A stretch of DNA of 64,000 bases from Parahaliea maris (GCF_008064665.1 NZ_VRZA01000001.1:434001-498000); one strand, 5' to 3'; positions 9,042 to 18,719 are shown, numbered from the stretch's first letter. A program made the numbers and translations. The notes: generated by a model not told the origin, from the letters alone.

Positions 9042-9488
9042 TTATTCCTCGGACTTCCAGTTGCCGATGTCGGCGTTCTGCCCCTCACCGCCGGACAGGC
9101 CGTCGGCGCCCAGGGAGTAGAGGTCCACTTCGCCGTGTTCACCCGGGCTCAGGTACAGGTAGGGACGCCCCCAGGGATCCTGCGGCACTTCCGCCAGGTA
9201 GCCACCCTCCTTGAAGTTGCGCGGCTCGGGGGACAGCGTGCTGGGAGACACCAGCGCCGCCAGGCCCTGCTCGGTGGTGGGGTAGACGTAGTTATCCAGG
9301 CGGTAAATCTTGAGCGCGGTTTCAATGGACTTGAAATCGGCGTAGACCTTCTGCACCCGGGCCTCGTCGGCGCGATTGAGCACGGTGGGCGCCACCACGC
9401 TGATCAGCAGTCCCATGATCACCAGGACCACGAGAATCTCCACCAGGGAGAAACCGCGCTGGCGGGCTGTGTTCATTCGATGCTTCAT
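9042..9488 (-). CDS. gspG: Type II secretion major pseudopilin GspG
   Basis: A 148-residue major pseudopilin that forms the T2SS shaft. The leader ends in RQRG|FSLVEILVVLVIMGLL with Glu+5. The conserved GspG signature follows (ADFKSIETALKIYRLDN, YPTTEQGLAAL). The C-terminal region carries the acidic/Gly-rich calcium-binding loop (DPWGRPYLYLSPGEHGEVDLY, split across two strands; only its ends are diagnostic). It should be processed and N-methylated by PilD. Two methionines (codons 1 and 5) are possible starts; both give an acceptable leader. Confidence 0.98.
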   Translation of the reverse strand: MKHRMNTARQRGFSLVEILVVLVIMGLLISVVAPTVLNRADEARVQKVYADFKSIETALKIYRLDNYVYPTTEQGLAALVSPSTLSPEPRNFKEGGYLAEVPQDPWGRPYLYLSPGEHGEVDLYSLGADGLSGGEGQNADIGNWKSEE

Positions 9489-9492
9489 AAGA

Positions 9493-10713
9493 CTATCTCA
9501 CCATTGTATTCAGATCGAAAATGGGCAACAGGATGGCCAGCACGATGGTCAGCACCATCACCCCCATGAACACCACCAACAGGGGTTCCAGCAGGCTCAT
9601 CAGGGTGCCCAGGGTCATTTCCAGCTCGCGCTCCTGGTTGGTAGCGGAGCGCTCGAGCATGGTTTCCAGTTCACCGCTGGTTTCACCGGATGCCACCATG
9701 TGCACCATCATCGGCGGAAAGCGGCCGTTTTCGCGCAGGGCGCGGTTGAGGCTGCTGCCCTCCTGCACCCGCTCCGCCACGGCGGCGCTGTCTTCCCGCA
9801 ACACGAGGTTGGTCAGGACCTGCCCGGCGATGCGCAAGGATTCCAGCAGGGGCACGCCGCTGGCCATGAGAATGCTCAGGGTCGAGGCGAACCGCGCGGT
9901 ATCCATGGCGATCACCAGCCGCGAAATTCCCGGCAGTTTCAGCAGAGTCCGGTGCCAGCGCTTGCGCCGGCCCGGGTTGCGCAGCAGGCGGCGGACACCC
10001 ACCACCAGCACCACCAGGCCCAGTAACAGATAGAGTGCGTAATCGCGGAAAAAATCCGAGGTGGCGATCAACACCCTGGTGAGCATTGGCAGCTCGCGTT
10101 TGGAGTGGGCAAAGATGCCCACCAGCTCCGGCACCACGAACACCATCAGCGCCACCACCACGGTAATGGCCACCCCGATCAGGATAAAGGGGTAGATCAT
10201 CGCCATTTTCAGTTTCTGGGCGGTGTACTGGCGCTGTTCATTGTAGTCCGCCAGCTGTTCCAGCACCGGCCCCAGGTAGCCCGCGTGCTCGCCGGCGTTG
10301 ACCATGGCCCGGTACATGTCGTTGAACACCGAGGGAAACTCGCCCATGGCGTAGGCCAGGGTATGGCCCTCGGCCACCCGGGAGCGCACCTGCAACAACA
10401 GGGCCTTGGTCCTCGCCTTGCGGCTCTGTTCGGCGGCGGCCTGCAAGCATTCGTCCAGCGGCAGGTTGGACTGCACCAGAGTGGCCAGCTGGCGGGTCAG
10501 CAGGGCCAGTTCGGAGACGCTGATACGGGGCTGGAACAGCGACAGGCGCATGCGCGGGGCGTTGGCCGCCTGGCGGTTGGCCACGGCCACTTCCACCGGG
10601 CGCAGTTTTTGGCTGCGCAGCTGGCTGCGGACCTGGCGCTCGGAGTCGCCCTCGACCACGCCCTTGACCAGCTTGCCGCCGGTATTCAGCGCCTTGTAGC
10701 GATATGCGGTCAT
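9493..10713 (-). CDS. gspF: Type II secretion inner-membrane platform protein GspF
   Basis: A 406-residue polytopic inner-membrane protein at the core of the T2SS platform, related to PilC. It contains two GspF repeats: the first ends near LKMAMIYPFILIGVAITVV (about residues 168-186), the second near residue 375. It opens with the typical AYRYKALNTGGKLVKG stretch. It couples GspE ATP hydrolysis to pseudopilus growth. The gene sits 8 nt after gspE and 5 nt before gspG. Confidence 0.98.
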   Translation of the reverse strand: MTAYRYKALNTGGKLVKGVVEGDSERQVRSQLRSQKLRPVEVAVANRQAANAPRMRLSLFQPRISVSELALLTRQLATLVQSNLPLDECLQAAAEQSRKARTKALLLQVRSRVAEGHTLAYAMGEFPSVFNDMYRAMVNAGEHAGYLGPVLEQLADYNEQRQYTAQKLKMAMIYPFILIGVAITVVVALMVFVVPELVGIFAHSKRELPMLTRVLIATSDFFRDYALYLLLGLVVLVVGVRRLLRNPGRRKRWHRTLLKLPGISRLVIAMDTARFASTLSILMASGVPLLESLRIAGQVLTNLVLREDSAAVAERVQEGSSLNRALRENGRFPPMMVHMVASGETSGELETMLERSATNQERELEMTLGTLMSLLEPLLVVFMGVMVLTIVLAILLPIFDLNTMVR

Positions 10714-10720
10714 CGCAGGC

Positions 10721-12286
10721 TCAGCTTACCGCGGTAACCCGCAGTACTTCCTCGAGGCTGGTTTCGCCCGCGAGTATACGGCGCCGGCCATCCTCCTGAA
10801 TGCCGGGGTAGTGCTTGCGCGCCTCGGCCAGCATGACTTGCTCGCCGGCGCCCTCGTGAATCATGGTGCGCAGGGTATCGTCCACCTCGATCAGCTCGTA
10901 AATGCCGGTCCGGCCACGGTAACCACTGTAGTTACAGCGCTCGCAGCCTGTGGCACGGCACAGCTGCTGGCCGTCGGCGGCCTGTGCATCCAGGCCCAGC
11001 ATGGTACGCTCGGTTTCAGTGGGCGTGTAGGACTCCTTGCAGTCGACACACAACAGGCGCACCAGGCGCTGGGCCATCACCCCGATCAGGCTGGAGGAGA
11101 GCAGGAAGGGTTCGATGCCCATGTCCTGCAGCCGGGTCACCGCACCGATAGCCGTGTTGGTGTGCAGGGTGGAGAGCACCAGGTGGCCGGTCAGGGAGGC
11201 CTGCACCGCAATTTCCGCTGTTTCCAGGTCGCGGATTTCCCCCACCATGACCACGTCGGGGTCCTGGCGCAGGATGGCCCGCAGGCCACGGGCGAAGGTC
11301 ATGTCCACCTTCTGGTTGACCTGGGTCTGGCCCACCCCCGGCAACATGTACTCGATCGGGTCCTCGATGGTGAGGATGTTGCGCGAGGTCTGGTTGATAT
11401 GGGAGAGCCCCGCGTACAGGGTGGTGGTCTTGCCCGAGCCAGTGGGGCCGGTCACCAGGATAATGCCGTGGGGGCTGTGCAGGGCGCGCTGGTAGGCGTC
11501 GAACACCTGCGGGTTCATGTTGAGCTGTTCCAGCTGCAACTGCCCCGCCTGCTTGTCCAGCAGGCGCAGTACCACCCGCTCGCCGTGGGCGGAGGGAATG
11601 GTGGACATGCGGATATCCACCGCGTGTCCGGCAATACGCACCGAGATCCGCCCGTCCTGGGGCACGCGCTTCTCGGCAATATCCAGCTTGGCCATCACCT
11701 TGAGGCGCGAAACCAACAGGGGCGCCAGCATGCGCTTGGGGGACAGCACCTCGGCCAGCACGCCATCGATCCGGTAGCGGATACTGAGGCGGTCCTCGAA
11801 GGTCTCGATATGAATATCCGAGGCCTGCTCGCGCACCGCCTGGGACAGGATGGCGTTGATCAGGCGGATGATGGGCGCGTCGTCCTCGGCGTCCATCAGG
11901 TCTCCCGCCTCGGGGATTTCGTCCGCCAGCCGGCTCAGGTCGACATCGGCGGAGAGATCCTCCGCCATCTGTACGGCCTCGTTGTTGCCGCGCTGGTAGG
12001 CCAGAGTCAGGCGGCGCTGGAACTCCTGCTCGGAGACCACTTCCCTCTGGTAAGACTCACCCAGGAAGCGTCGCAACTCCACCAGTACCGGCAGGTCCGG
12101 TTCCGCCTGGCAGTAGAGCACCGGCGGTGTCGCCTCCCGGTCGAGGAGGACACCGTGCAACTTGGCAAAGCTGAAGGGCAGCCCCTTGCCCGCGGCGGTT
12201 TCCGGCGCGGGGGCATCTTCCAGGCTGGCGACAGTACTGCCCTCAACCGGGTCCAGCACTGACGGGCTAGTTCCCTCCGCGGCCAT
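10721..12286 (-). CDS. gspE: Type II secretion assembly ATPase GspE
   Basis: A 521-residue cytoplasmic hexameric ATPase that drives pseudopilus assembly. It has an N-terminal GspL-binding domain, then the ATPase core with Walker A GPTGSGKTTTLYAGL (about residue 284), Asp box, Walker B (DPDVVMVGEIRD) and His box (GHLVLSTLHTN). A tetracysteine zinc domain (CVDC and CERC) follows near residues 415-455. The start ATG at 12286 overlaps the gspD TAA by one base, giving tight translational coupling. Residues 1-35 are low-complexity and Ala/Glu-rich. Confidence 0.98.
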   Translation of the reverse strand: MAAEGTSPSVLDPVEGSTVASLEDAPAPETAAGKGLPFSFAKLHGVLLDREATPPVLYCQAEPDLPVLVELRRFLGESYQREVVSEQEFQRRLTLAYQRGNNEAVQMAEDLSADVDLSRLADEIPEAGDLMDAEDDAPIIRLINAILSQAVREQASDIHIETFEDRLSIRYRIDGVLAEVLSPKRMLAPLLVSRLKVMAKLDIAEKRVPQDGRISVRIAGHAVDIRMSTIPSAHGERVVLRLLDKQAGQLQLEQLNMNPQVFDAYQRALHSPHGIILVTGPTGSGKTTTLYAGLSHINQTSRNILTIEDPIEYMLPGVGQTQVNQKVDMTFARGLRAILRQDPDVVMVGEIRDLETAEIAVQASLTGHLVLSTLHTNTAIGAVTRLQDMGIEPFLLSSSLIGVMAQRLVRLLCVDCKESYTPTETERTMLGLDAQAADGQQLCRATGCERCNYSGYRGRTGIYELIEVDDTLRTMIHEGAGEQVMLAEARKHYPGIQEDGRRRILAGETSLEEVLRVTAVS

Positions 12287-14322
12287 TACTCAGCTCCTTC
12301 CTCGCTGGTAGCGGCCGATTCATCGCGGATTTCCTCGAGCTGCCTGATCTGTTCTTCCCACTCGGGCAGTACCGGAATATTGCCGTCATCCAGGAACATC
12401 AGACCCTGCTCCCGGCGCCTTTGCTGCTGGGCCCGGATGTAGCGGTATTTCTCGGCGCTGGCGCCGTCGAGGTCCTTGTCGTCCCGAATGATGGTGGGGC
12501 GGATGAATATCAGCAGGTTGGTCTTGACCACCTGCACCGCATCGGAGCGAAACAGCCGGCCCAGCACGGGAATATCGCCCAGCAGCGGCACTTTTTGCTG
12601 GCCGTCCTGCACGTCGTCCTTGATCAGGCCACCGAGGACAACGACCCGGTTGTTGGCGGCCAACACCTTGGTTTGCAGCTTGCGCTCATTGGTGATGATG
12701 TCAGAAGCAGACAGGTCAGCCCCGGCGTTGGTGAGACTGGACACCTCCTGGGCAATATCCAGGACCACCGAATCCCCCTCGTTGATATGGGGCGTCACCG
12801 TCAGGGTGATACCCACGTTTTCGCGCTCGATGGTCTGGAAGGGGTTTGACACCCCGTCACCGGAGCCGGTGTTGGTGTAGTTGCCTGTCACAAACGGGAC
12901 GTTCTGCCCCACCGTGATAAAAGCCTCCTGGTTATCGAGGGTCAGCAGGCTCGGCGTGGAAAGAATGTTGGCGTTACTCTTTTCCTTGAGCGCATTGAGA
13001 ATCACCGTCATCGACAGGTCGTCGCCGATAGTGCCCCAGCCCAGGGTCACCCCGTCGGTGCCCGCCAACGCGCCCGCCAGGCCACCCACGTCAAAGTCGC
13101 CAGTCGTGATGCCCGCGCCGTCATCACCGTCAGACGGGGGCAGTACCGCCCCGCCGATGTTGCTCAGGGTCCCATCGCCAGCGGTGACATTGCTGCCAAA
13201 GGTGCCGCTGTCGTTGGCGAACAGCCACTGCAACCCCAGGTCCTGGGAGTCCGTCACGTTCATCTCCACGATGATCGCTTCCACCAGCACCTGGGCGCGA
13301 CGGATATCCAGGCGACGAATGACCGATTCGATGGCCGCCATCTCGTCGGCGTCGGCGGTAATGATCAGGGAGTTGGTGCCGATGTCCGCCTCAATGGTCG
13401 AGGTATTGCTGCTGGTGCGCCGGGGCTGCTTCTCGTCGGGGTCGAGCTGGCTGATGTTCTGCATCACCCGGGTCAGGACCTCGGCAATTTCATCGGCCTT
13501 GGCGTACTCCAGGTAAATCACCTTGACGTTGCCGCTCTGCTCCAGCGGGGTATCCAGGTGACTGATGAGCTTGCGGATGCGGGCCCGCTCCAGTTCGTCG
13601 GCACTGATCAGCACGCTGTTGGTACGCTTGTCCGCCACCAGCAACACCTCGGGCTCGGTGCCGCCACTGGCCTGGGCCTCGGACTCATTGAGCTGGTTGA
13701 GCATGCGCACGACATCCTCGGCCACCGCATACTTCAGCTTGATCAGGTCGGTTTCCTGCACGGCGGAGCGGTCCATGCGCTTGATGATGTCGCTGATGCG
13801 GTCGATATTGGAGGCAATGTCGGAAATGATGATGGCGTTGCTGGGGGCGTAGGCTGCCATATGGGCCTGCTGGGGAACCAGCGGACGCAGGACGGGGATC
13901 AGTTTGGCCGCGGAGATGTTCTCCAGCTTCATGACCTGGGTCACGTACTCGTCGTTACCCTGGCCAGCCTGGATGTCACGGACACTGACCGGGGCGGAGC
14001 GGGCGTCCTTGCTCTGGATCACCCGCACCACACCACCGGAGCGCACCGCGGTATAGCCGTGGACCTCCAGGATGGAGAGGAACAGGTCGTAGAGTTCGTC
14101 GCGGGACACCGGCTTGGAGGAGACGACCTTGACCTTGCCCTTCACCGCGGGGTCCACCACGATGGTTGTGCCAGTCGCCTCCGCCACGAACTTGATCAGC
14201 TCCTGGATATCGGTCTCTTTCAGGTTGACCGTAAATTCCTGGGCGGTGGCCGGCAGCGCCGAGACTCCCGCGAGGGAGATAATCAGGGCGGCGCCAAGTG
14301 GCCTGAGCAAACGCTGTAGCAA
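12286..14322 (-). CDS. gspD: Type II secretion secretin GspD
   Basis: This outer-membrane secretin (about 678 residues) forms the T2SS exit pore. The N0 domain begins after the signal peptide (FTVNLKETDIQELIKFVAEA), three N1-N3 repeats follow, and the secretin core includes LSTPSLLTLDNQEAFITVGQ and VVLGGLI. I chose a TTG at 14322 because it is preceded by GAGGA at normal spacing and yields a clean signal peptide (LQRLLRPLGAALIISLAG then ALPATAQ). An in-frame GTG at 14379 overlaps gspC and lacks a ribosome-binding site. The C-terminal ~60 residues after the core are acidic and may be the S-domain. No pilotin gene is visible nearby. Confidence 0.96.
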   Translation of the reverse strand: MLQRLLRPLGAALIISLAGVSALPATAQEFTVNLKETDIQELIKFVAEATGTTIVVDPAVKGKVKVVSSKPVSRDELYDLFLSILEVHGYTAVRSGGVVRVIQSKDARSAPVSVRDIQAGQGNDEYVTQVMKLENISAAKLIPVLRPLVPQQAHMAAYAPSNAIIISDIASNIDRISDIIKRMDRSAVQETDLIKLKYAVAEDVVRMLNQLNESEAQASGGTEPEVLLVADKRTNSVLISADELERARIRKLISHLDTPLEQSGNVKVIYLEYAKADEIAEVLTRVMQNISQLDPDEKQPRRTSSNTSTIEADIGTNSLIITADADEMAAIESVIRRLDIRRAQVLVEAIIVEMNVTDSQDLGLQWLFANDSGTFGSNVTAGDGTLSNIGGAVLPPSDGDDGAGITTGDFDVGGLAGALAGTDGVTLGWGTIGDDLSMTVILNALKEKSNANILSTPSLLTLDNQEAFITVGQNVPFVTGNYTNTGSGDGVSNPFQTIERENVGITLTVTPHINEGDSVVLDIAQEVSSLTNAGADLSASDIITNERKLQTKVLAANNRVVVLGGLIKDDVQDGQQKVPLLGDIPVLGRLFRSDAVQVVKTNLLIFIRPTIIRDDKDLDGASAEKYRYIRAQQQRRREQGLMFLDDGNIPVLPEWEEQIRQLEEIRDESAATSEEGAE

Positions 14323-14356
14323 GACGTAGATCCTCGTCAAAGTGTGGCTGACTCTA

Positions 14357-15388
14357 TTACCGTTCCCCCCCAGCGGCACCCAGGTCGACGGTAATCGACA
14401 CGGGTGCGCCTTCGCGCTGGAGATCGAACACGGCCTCGCGCGCGGTGCGCATGGCCTGATAGAGCTGCATGGTATTGGCCGGGTTGTCCAGGGCGATGCC
14501 GTTCACGGCGGTCACCAGGTCGCCGGGCTTGAAACCCAGCTGGCCGAACTGGGCGCTGTCCTTGCCCGGCATAATGCGGTACCCCTGCAGCTGCCCGCCC
14601 TCGCGCACCGCACTGATGCGCACCAGGCTGGCCAGGGACTCGGGGTTGTCGTAGAGCTGGTCGCGGTAACCCGCGGCCAGTTCGCCGGCCTCGGCATCTG
14701 CGGTAATGGCCCTCGACTCGGCCGCTGCAGCACCGGGCTGACGGGCTGTGCGGGGCAGATTCTGCAACTGGCGGTCCAGTTCGCTGTCATCGAACAGGGG
14801 CAGCAGTTCGTAGGTCCCGTTGTTGTCGAGCACCACCTTGTCCGGTAGCACCTTGGCCAGGCGCACATTGCCGGACACCGGCAATTCGTCATCCACCGCG
14901 TACACCGCCTGCTGGTTGCGGTATTCGATGATCGCGTGGCCGAGGCCGTCCTCGGTAGAGGCCACCACCCCGCGCAGGGTCAGGTCCAGCCGGGTCTCCC
15001 GGGCGCCCTCTTCAATACCTTCACGCTCGGAAGCCGAACTGGCGGTCGCCTCTGCCAGCTCCACCTCGACGGCTTCCTCTCCCGGCTCGCCAAACAGGGG
15101 CCGGGCCACCAGGGCCTCGCGGTCTACGCTCACCGCCTGGGTCGCCTGCTGGCTGCGACTGACCGGGTTGATGACCACTGCTGGCGCCGGGTCGGCCTCC
15201 GGCGAGGGCCACAGGGCCCAGAACAGCTGCGCCAGGGCCGCCGCCGCCCACACCAGCGCCAGTAGCAGCAGGCCTGTGCGCAGCCGTTTCAGATTGCGGG
15301 GCTGGGCCAGGGTCTGGCCAAACTGCTGTAAATTCGCGGCGGCGCGCTCAGCTACATCACTTTTATTGTCGAGCCATTGAGCTGGCAA
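14357..15388 (-). CDS. gspC: Type II secretion inner-membrane protein GspC
   Basis: The first gene of the operon encodes a bitopic protein that links the inner-membrane platform to the secretin. A short cytoplasmic part precedes a transmembrane helix (TGLLLLALVWAAAALAQLFW). The periplasmic HR domain follows (LTLRGVVASTEDGLGHAII, VYAVDDELPVSGNVRLAKVL), then a C-terminal PDZ-like domain (QLGFKPGDLVTAVNGIALDN). I chose the TTG at 15388 because GGGAG lies 6 nt upstream and it begins just ahead of conserved sequence. The open frame continues to 15523 but the extra part runs over the promoter region. A sigma70-like -10 (TATAAT) lies about 58 nt upstream. Confidence 0.93.
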   Translation of the reverse strand: MPAQWLDNKSDVAERAAANLQQFGQTLAQPRNLKRLRTGLLLLALVWAAAALAQLFWALWPSPEADPAPAVVINPVSRSQQATQAVSVDREALVARPLFGEPGEEAVEVELAEATASSASEREGIEEGARETRLDLTLRGVVASTEDGLGHAIIEYRNQQAVYAVDDELPVSGNVRLAKVLPDKVVLDNNGTYELLPLFDDSELDRQLQNLPRTARQPGAAAAESRAITADAEAGELAAGYRDQLYDNPESLASLVRISAVREGGQLQGYRIMPGKDSAQFGQLGFKPGDLVTAVNGIALDNPANTMQLYQAMRTAREAVFDLQREGAPVSITVDLGAAGGER

Positions 15389-15427
15389 AGCGCACTCCCA
15401 TCCGTTGCCCCGCCGATTGCGTACACC

Positions 15428-15474
15428 GGGGCTTTCAAGGCCCCGATTATAGGGTGGACGATTAAAAGATAAAA
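15428..15474 (-). promoter_or_regulatory. Candidate gsp operon promoter and leader hairpin
   Basis: Upstream of gspC on the minus strand there is a perfect -10 TATAAT (15446-15451). A weak T-rich -35 (TTTTAT) lies 17 nt further up. A small hairpin (GGGGC...GCCCC, 15428-15444) sits at about the expected 5' end of the transcript. No other promoter-like sequence is apparent in the T2SS operon. Confidence 0.5.
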
Positions 15475-15580
15475 CTGTGACAGATTTGTGAAAACAGCAA
15501 AAAACGCCGGGATCAGGCGGCATACATGACGCTAACGTGTCACGTTTTCGCCGTCGTAAAGAGGGGAAAGGGGCGGGAAA

Positions 15581-15610
15581 GGCGCCGGACCGAAGGGCCG
15601 GTCCGGCGCC
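15581..15610 (-). terminator. Strong hairpin after sat
   Basis: An 11-bp perfect stem (GGCGCCGGACC / GGTCCGGCGCC) with an 8-nt loop lies 13 nt past the sat stop. On the minus strand it is followed by TTTCCCGCCCC, so it is a likely, U-poor, terminator that separates the sulfation genes from the T2SS operon. Confidence 0.6.
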
Positions 15611-15622
15611 GGAGCGGCGCGA

Positions 15623-16804
15623 TCAGAGGGCCTGGTAATAGTCCATCAGGATCTTTGCCACTTCCGGACGGGAGAACTCGGGGGGCGGCGCAATGCCGTT
15701 GCCGAGCATTTCCCGCACCTTGGTGCCGGACAGCAGGACGAAATCCTCTTTGCTGTGATCCGGGGCGTCGCGCATCATCACCACCTTGTCCAGCTTCTTG
15801 CTGTAGGCGGTGTGGTCGGCCCGGTAGATTTCCAGTTCCAGGGCGCCCTCGGGCACTTCCTCGTCGAAGATGGTCTGGGCGTCGAAACCGCCGTAGTAAT
15901 CCCCTACCCCGGCGTGGTCACGACCCACGATCAGGTGGGTACAGCCACAGTTCTGGCGGAACACCGCGTGCAGGACTGCCTCGCGGGGGCCGGCATAGAG
16001 CATATCGAAACCGTACCCGGTGATCATCACGGTGTTTTCCGGGAAGTACACGTCGACCATCTTGCGGATGGCGGCGTCGCGCACGTCGGCGGGGATATCA
16101 CCCGGCTTCAGCTTGCCCAGCAGCATGTGGATGAGGATGCCGTCGGCGCCCAGGTCATCCATGGCCATGCGGCACAGTTCCTCGTGGGCGCGGTGCATGG
16201 GGTTGCGGGTCTGGAAGGCGACGACCTTCTCCCAGCCGCGCTCGGCGATTTCCGCGCGGATCTGGAAGGCGGTGCGGAAAGTTTCCGGGAACTCGCCTTC
16301 GAAATAGGAGAAGTTGAGCACCTGGATGGGGCCACTCAACAGGGTGCGCCCCAGGCTCTTGAAGGTCGCCACACCGGGATGCTCGGGGTCCAGGGTGCGG
16401 AAGATCTTCTCCGCCATGAAGTCGATCTGCTCGTCGGACACGGTCTCGACCGCCTCGACGTCCATCACCGCCAGTACCGGGTTGCCCTCGACGTTGGGGT
16501 CGCGCAGGGCGATACGGCTGCCGGCTGCAATGCCGGACTCAGCGGTCAGGTTGACGATGGGCACTGGCCAGAACAGACCGTCGACGGTGGCCAGCTTCTC
16601 GGCCACGCTCAGGGAATCGGCCAGGTTCATATAGCCGGTCAGCGGGTTGAAGTAGCCGGCACCCAGCATCACCGCGTTGGCCGCGGCGGCGGAGTTCAGC
16701 AGCAGGGAAGGCAGGCCTTCGGCCTCGGCGGCCAGGGCGGCGCGGGCAGCGTCATCCTGCACGTAGAGGGGGTTCAGTTGTTCGGAACCGTGGGGCTTGA
16801 TCAT
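15623..16804 (-). CDS. sat: Sulfate adenylyltransferase (ATP sulfurylase)
   Basis: This is a 393-residue ATP sulfurylase of the homo-oligomeric Sat type, not CysDN. It makes adenosine 5'-phosphosulfate (APS) and pyrophosphate from sulfate and ATP. An N-terminal PUA-like domain precedes the catalytic domain, whose signature motifs are visible: QTRNPMHRAHEELCR (QxRN and HxxH) and IVGRDHAGVGDYYGGF. It lies 23 nt downstream of cysC and in the same transcription unit as a sulfotransferase, so here it most likely supplies PAPS for sulfation. No APS or PAPS reductase is in the window. Confidence 0.97.
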   Translation of the reverse strand: MIKPHGSEQLNPLYVQDDAARAALAAEAEGLPSLLLNSAAAANAVMLGAGYFNPLTGYMNLADSLSVAEKLATVDGLFWPVPIVNLTAESGIAAGSRIALRDPNVEGNPVLAVMDVEAVETVSDEQIDFMAEKIFRTLDPEHPGVATFKSLGRTLLSGPIQVLNFSYFEGEFPETFRTAFQIRAEIAERGWEKVVAFQTRNPMHRAHEELCRMAMDDLGADGILIHMLLGKLKPGDIPADVRDAAIRKMVDVYFPENTVMITGYGFDMLYAGPREAVLHAVFRQNCGCTHLIVGRDHAGVGDYYGGFDAQTIFDEEVPEGALELEIYRADHTAYSKKLDKVVMMRDAPDHSKEDFVLLSGTKVREMLGNGIAPPPEFSRPEVAKILMDYYQAL

Positions 16805-16827
16805 GGTGGTCTCCGTCAGTTGTCTAT

Positions 16828-17445
16828 TCAGGCCTTGATGACATCGCGCTCGCGCAGGGCGGCGAGAATGGCATCCACTTCCTCGTCCAGGCTCTGCTGG
16901 TCGGAGTGCAGGTGAATCTCCGGGGTGGCAGGCGCTTCGTAGGGATCATCGATACCGGTAAAGTTCTTGATCTCACCGGCGCGGGCCTTCTTGTACAGGC
17001 CCTTGGGGTCGCGGGATTCCGCAGCCTCCAGGGAGCAGTCGACAAACACTTCGATGAAGTCCATGCCGGCTTCCTCGTGCAGCTTGCGCACCTGGTCGCG
17101 GTCGGCGGCGTAGGGGCTGATGAAGCTGGACAGGGCGATGACACCGGCGTCCACGAACAGCTTGGCCACCTCGCCGATACGGCGGATGTTCTCGGTGCGG
17201 TCTTCCGCCGAGAAGCCCAGGTTCTTGTTGATACCCATGCGCACGTTGTCGCCATCCAGGCGATAGGCCAGGATGCCCATTTCGCTCAGGCGGCCTTCCA
17301 GTTCCACCGCCACGGTGCTCTTGCCGCTGCCGGACAGGCCGGTGAACCACAGGGTCGCACCCTTGTGGCCCAGCAGTTTGGCCCGGTGCTCACGGGTAAT
17401 ATCGCCTTCGTGCCAGTGCACGTTTGTCGCTTTCTGTTCTGCCAT
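16828..17445 (-). CDS. cysC: Adenylylsulfate kinase
   Basis: A 205-residue APS kinase that phosphorylates APS to PAPS. Walker A is GLSGSGKST (about residues 35-43). The family motifs [27 protein letters not shown] and FVDCSLE...[11 protein letters not shown] are all present. Its length matches stand-alone CysC. It lies between the sulfotransferase gene and sat, so the three form an activation-and-transfer unit. The start ATG at 17445 is preceded by a purine-rich stretch (AGAACTGGAGTT). Confidence 0.97.
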   Translation of the reverse strand: MAEQKATNVHWHEGDITREHRAKLLGHKGATLWFTGLSGSGKSTVAVELEGRLSEMGILAYRLDGDNVRMGINKNLGFSAEDRTENIRRIGEVAKLFVDAGVIALSSFISPYAADRDQVRKLHEEAGMDFIEVFVDCSLEAAESRDPKGLYKKARAGEIKNFTGIDDPYEAPATPEIHLHSDQQSLDEEVDAILAALRERDVIKA

Positions 17446-17546
17446 AACTCCAGTTCTCTACTGTTCAAAGTCGGATAGGTATTGTTACTGCCAGCGCGCA
17501 CACTGTGCGCCGGCCGGGCCTCTGTCGGACCCTTGAGGTCAGGGGG

Positions 17547-18719
17547 CTAACGCTCGATAAACGCCGCCCGGTATTCCTTGTACTGCTCCTTGAGGCCCGC
17601 CTCCGACAACCCGAACTGCTCCAGGGTGTACTCGTGGGGCGGGCGCAATTCCCGGCGATTGAAGTCCTGCCACTTGGCCATTTCCTCGCGCGCCTCGGGG
17701 GTCAGGTCCATACCGAGGAAGGCATAGACCTTTTCGATCTCCACCAGGGGCTGGCTGACGGTGTCCTTGAACCACAGGTCGAGGAAGGCATCACTGCCCA
17801 GTTGCTCGCGCACGGCCATGGTATGGCGCATGCCATTGGCGAACTTGCGTGCCCACTGCTCACCCACCCGCTTCGGGTCGGCGCTGTCGGAGTAAATGAC
17901 CCACACACCGTAGATCAGACTCGCCAGGGAGGGCACTGTGTCCACCGGATCGCGGTGGGATTGTACCACCTTGGCGTCGGGAAATATCTTGAACACCAGA
18001 TCCATGTAGTGCAGGTGGTGGGGCGCTTTCAAGGCCCAGCGCTGGCCCTGCTGGCCGCTGCGCTTCTTCTGCCACTGCAGGAACTGCAGCAGCAGCTTGA
18101 GATATTCGTAGCCCGGCGTGTGGTCCTGGGCCTCGATCCACTCGTCGTAACTTGGCAGCCAGGCAAAGGACTGGATATTGAAGCTGTAGAAGGACTGCTC
18201 CAGCAGCATGATGTCCTCGTCCGGGCCCAGGGCGTCCATGGGGTGGATGGACATCAGCTCCGGGTTGGCGTCGACCATGGCCTTCATCTCCGCCTTGGCA
18301 TCGCGGATGCGGCGGTCGCCTTCGGCGGTAAAGTCCCAGTCCAGGTCCGGGCAGGGAAATCGGGTCTCGAACCACAGGGGCGCATACATGCGCCGGTCGG
18401 CGGCGATGGTCCGGTGCAGCATGGTGGTGCCGGTACGCGGCAGGCCGACGATCACCAGCGGCGCCTCGATCACTTCGTCGCGGATTTCCGGGTAGCGCTT
18501 GAGCCAGGCCTGGACTCGCAGCCGGGTGGCCAGGATATCCACGACCCGCTGGAACATGGCGCCGCGGCCAAAGGCGTTCAGGTCGGCCTCGTGCTCCAGC
18601 GACCACAGCAGGCGGCGCAGGGGCTCGACATGGCTGTCGTCGCCGAAATCCTCCAGCCCGTCAACGGCTTTGGCGGCGGCAATAGCCACGTCCGGATCAA
18701 AAACAATTGTGTCAGTCAT
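17547..18719 (-). CDS. PAPS-dependent sulfotransferase
   Basis: A 390-residue cytoplasmic sulfotransferase-family protein. It has the 5'-phosphosulfate-binding loop GLPRTGTTMLHRT (about residues 132-144) and the 3'-phosphate site SHRDPVDTVPSL (about residues 255-266), the two hallmarks of PAPS-binding sulfotransferases. Its closest style is the Stf-like group of Actinobacteria and marine Proteobacteria, whose acceptors are lipids or other small molecules. It is 101 nt upstream of cysC and sat and 35 nt downstream of a DUF1214 gene, which implies a dedicated sulfation pathway. The acceptor is unknown. Confidence 0.9.
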   Translation of the reverse strand: MTDTIVFDPDVAIAAAKAVDGLEDFGDDSHVEPLRRLLWSLEHEADLNAFGRGAMFQRVVDILATRLRVQAWLKRYPEIRDEVIEAPLVIVGLPRTGTTMLHRTIAADRRMYAPLWFETRFPCPDLDWDFTAEGDRRIRDAKAEMKAMVDANPELMSIHPMDALGPDEDIMLLEQSFYSFNIQSFAWLPSYDEWIEAQDHTPGYEYLKLLLQFLQWQKKRSGQQGQRWALKAPHHLHYMDLVFKIFPDAKVVQSHRDPVDTVPSLASLIYGVWVIYSDSADPKRVGEQWARKFANGMRHTMAVREQLGSDAFLDLWFKDTVSQPLVEIEKVYAFLGMDLTPEAREEMAKWQDFNRRELRPPHEYTLEQFGLSEAGLKEQYKEYRAAFIER

